Of a stretch of 64,000 bases of DNA, positions 63,641 through 64,000 are shown piece after piece. The translations under genes and the position numbers were made by a program. Every line of letters begins with the position of its first letter. The first letter of the stretch is position 1. The notes below the pieces were generated by a model. The model saw only the letters and a program-made list of their open reading frames with translations. It did no database searches and was not told where the DNA came from. The DNA comes from Porphyra umbilicalis (lineage: Eukaryota > Rhodophyta > Bangiophyceae > Bangiales > Bangiaceae): contig KV918783.1 of NCBI GenBank assembly GCA_002049455.2, positions 394,617 to 458,616 of the forward strand, written 5' to 3'.

Positions 63641-64000
63641 TACTACGGGGCCCCCCTAGGCGCCAGGGGGCCACCGCGGGGACGACGGCGACGGCGGGGG
63701 ACGTCGGTCCCCAACGCGTGGGGGCGACGCCAGCGGCGGTGGTGGCCGACGGGTTGGCGACGCGGGATGGCGGGGCGAGGGGGCGGCCCCGCTGCCCGGC
63801 TCGGGCCCCTTGAGGGAGCGCACCCGATCCGCCGCGCCCGGCACGCGGGCCCCGCGGGAGGCCGGGTTGGCGCGCCCGAGCGGGCGCTGGCGCGCCCGAG
63901 AGGGCGCGGCAGGCGACGGCCGACCGGGCGCCACGCGGCGGGTGCAGCGCGTTGCGCGCGGGACGGTTTCTCCCCCTCGTCTGTAATGATCGCCTCGGGG
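63641..64000. other. GC-rich end of window, no gene seen
   Basis: Includes GTAGTACTAC palindromic sequence at the edge of the minisatellite and two adjacent copies of GGCGCGCCCGAG(C/A)GGGCG near 63,868-63,908. No gene or RNA supported. Confidence 0.45.

Noticed and set aside
61943-63659. Gly/Arg-rich (minus) and Pro-rich (plus) frames of 400-500 codons
   Set aside because: They span an 85-bp repeat whose length rotates the frame; not credible as genes.

Overview
This window looks like transposon-dense nuclear DNA of a GC-rich eukaryote, probably an alga. It has long CCG/CGG-rich stretches, AATAAA-type signals, eukaryote-only transposon families, a Ty3/gypsy retroelement and a decayed nuclear rRNA unit (SSU end, 5.8S, LSU piece) carrying two group I introns. 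The introns include one at or next to the S1506 position. Bangiophyte red algae (Porphyra/Pyropia/Bangia) are GC-rich and known for S1506 introns, so they fit well, but nothing here proves the lineage. I found no intact gene that I can name as host housekeeping. Most long open frames are by-products of GC-rich, stop-poor minisatellites.

Layout. 1-5.7 kb: CCG/NotI-like-rich DNA with a 60-bp coding-compatible minisatellite, then plainer sequence with GATC-rich palindromes. 6.6-10.1 kb: a broken KDZ/Zisupton-like transposase with a SWIM-type zinc motif. 10.85-11.67 kb: a solo 3' end of the transposon also found at 28-31 kb. 12.5-13.2 kb: hAT-like transposase remnant. 14.0-18.7 kb (minus): decayed Ty3/gypsy gag-pol with no LTRs recognised. 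19-27 kb: GC-rich or anonymous DNA with a few weak coding candidates. 27.8-30.8 kb: transposase pseudogene with several stops. 31-33 kb: an unknown acidic ORF and PIF/Harbinger-like fragments. 33.65-34.16 kb: short zinc-motif protein resembling a piggyBac tail.

34.4-36.5 kb: rDNA pseudogene with two group I introns. 36,889-40,095: almost complete pogo-type element with 19-bp TIRs and TA flanks. 42.5-45.0 kb (minus): SANT/Myb-like transposon accessory protein, broken. 45.5-48.75 kb: three successive minisatellites with 205-, 90- and 70-bp periods. 49,962-50,868: hAT-type MITE with a perfect 8-bp target duplication. 52,502-56,261: second, unrelated pogo-type element (minus) with a candidate 43-nt intron. 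56.4-62.1 kb: repeats sharing a Harbinger-like terminus, including a complete 552-bp MITE. 62.3-63.65 kb: 85-bp minisatellite.

The window therefore reads as a site of repeated insertion and decay. The freshest elements are the two pogo elements and the hAT MITE, because their ends and target duplications are intact. The gypsy, KDZ, hAT, Harbinger and 28-kb elements have lost reading frame. Several breaks sit at homopolymer C/G runs or perfect hairpins, so some could be sequencing errors.
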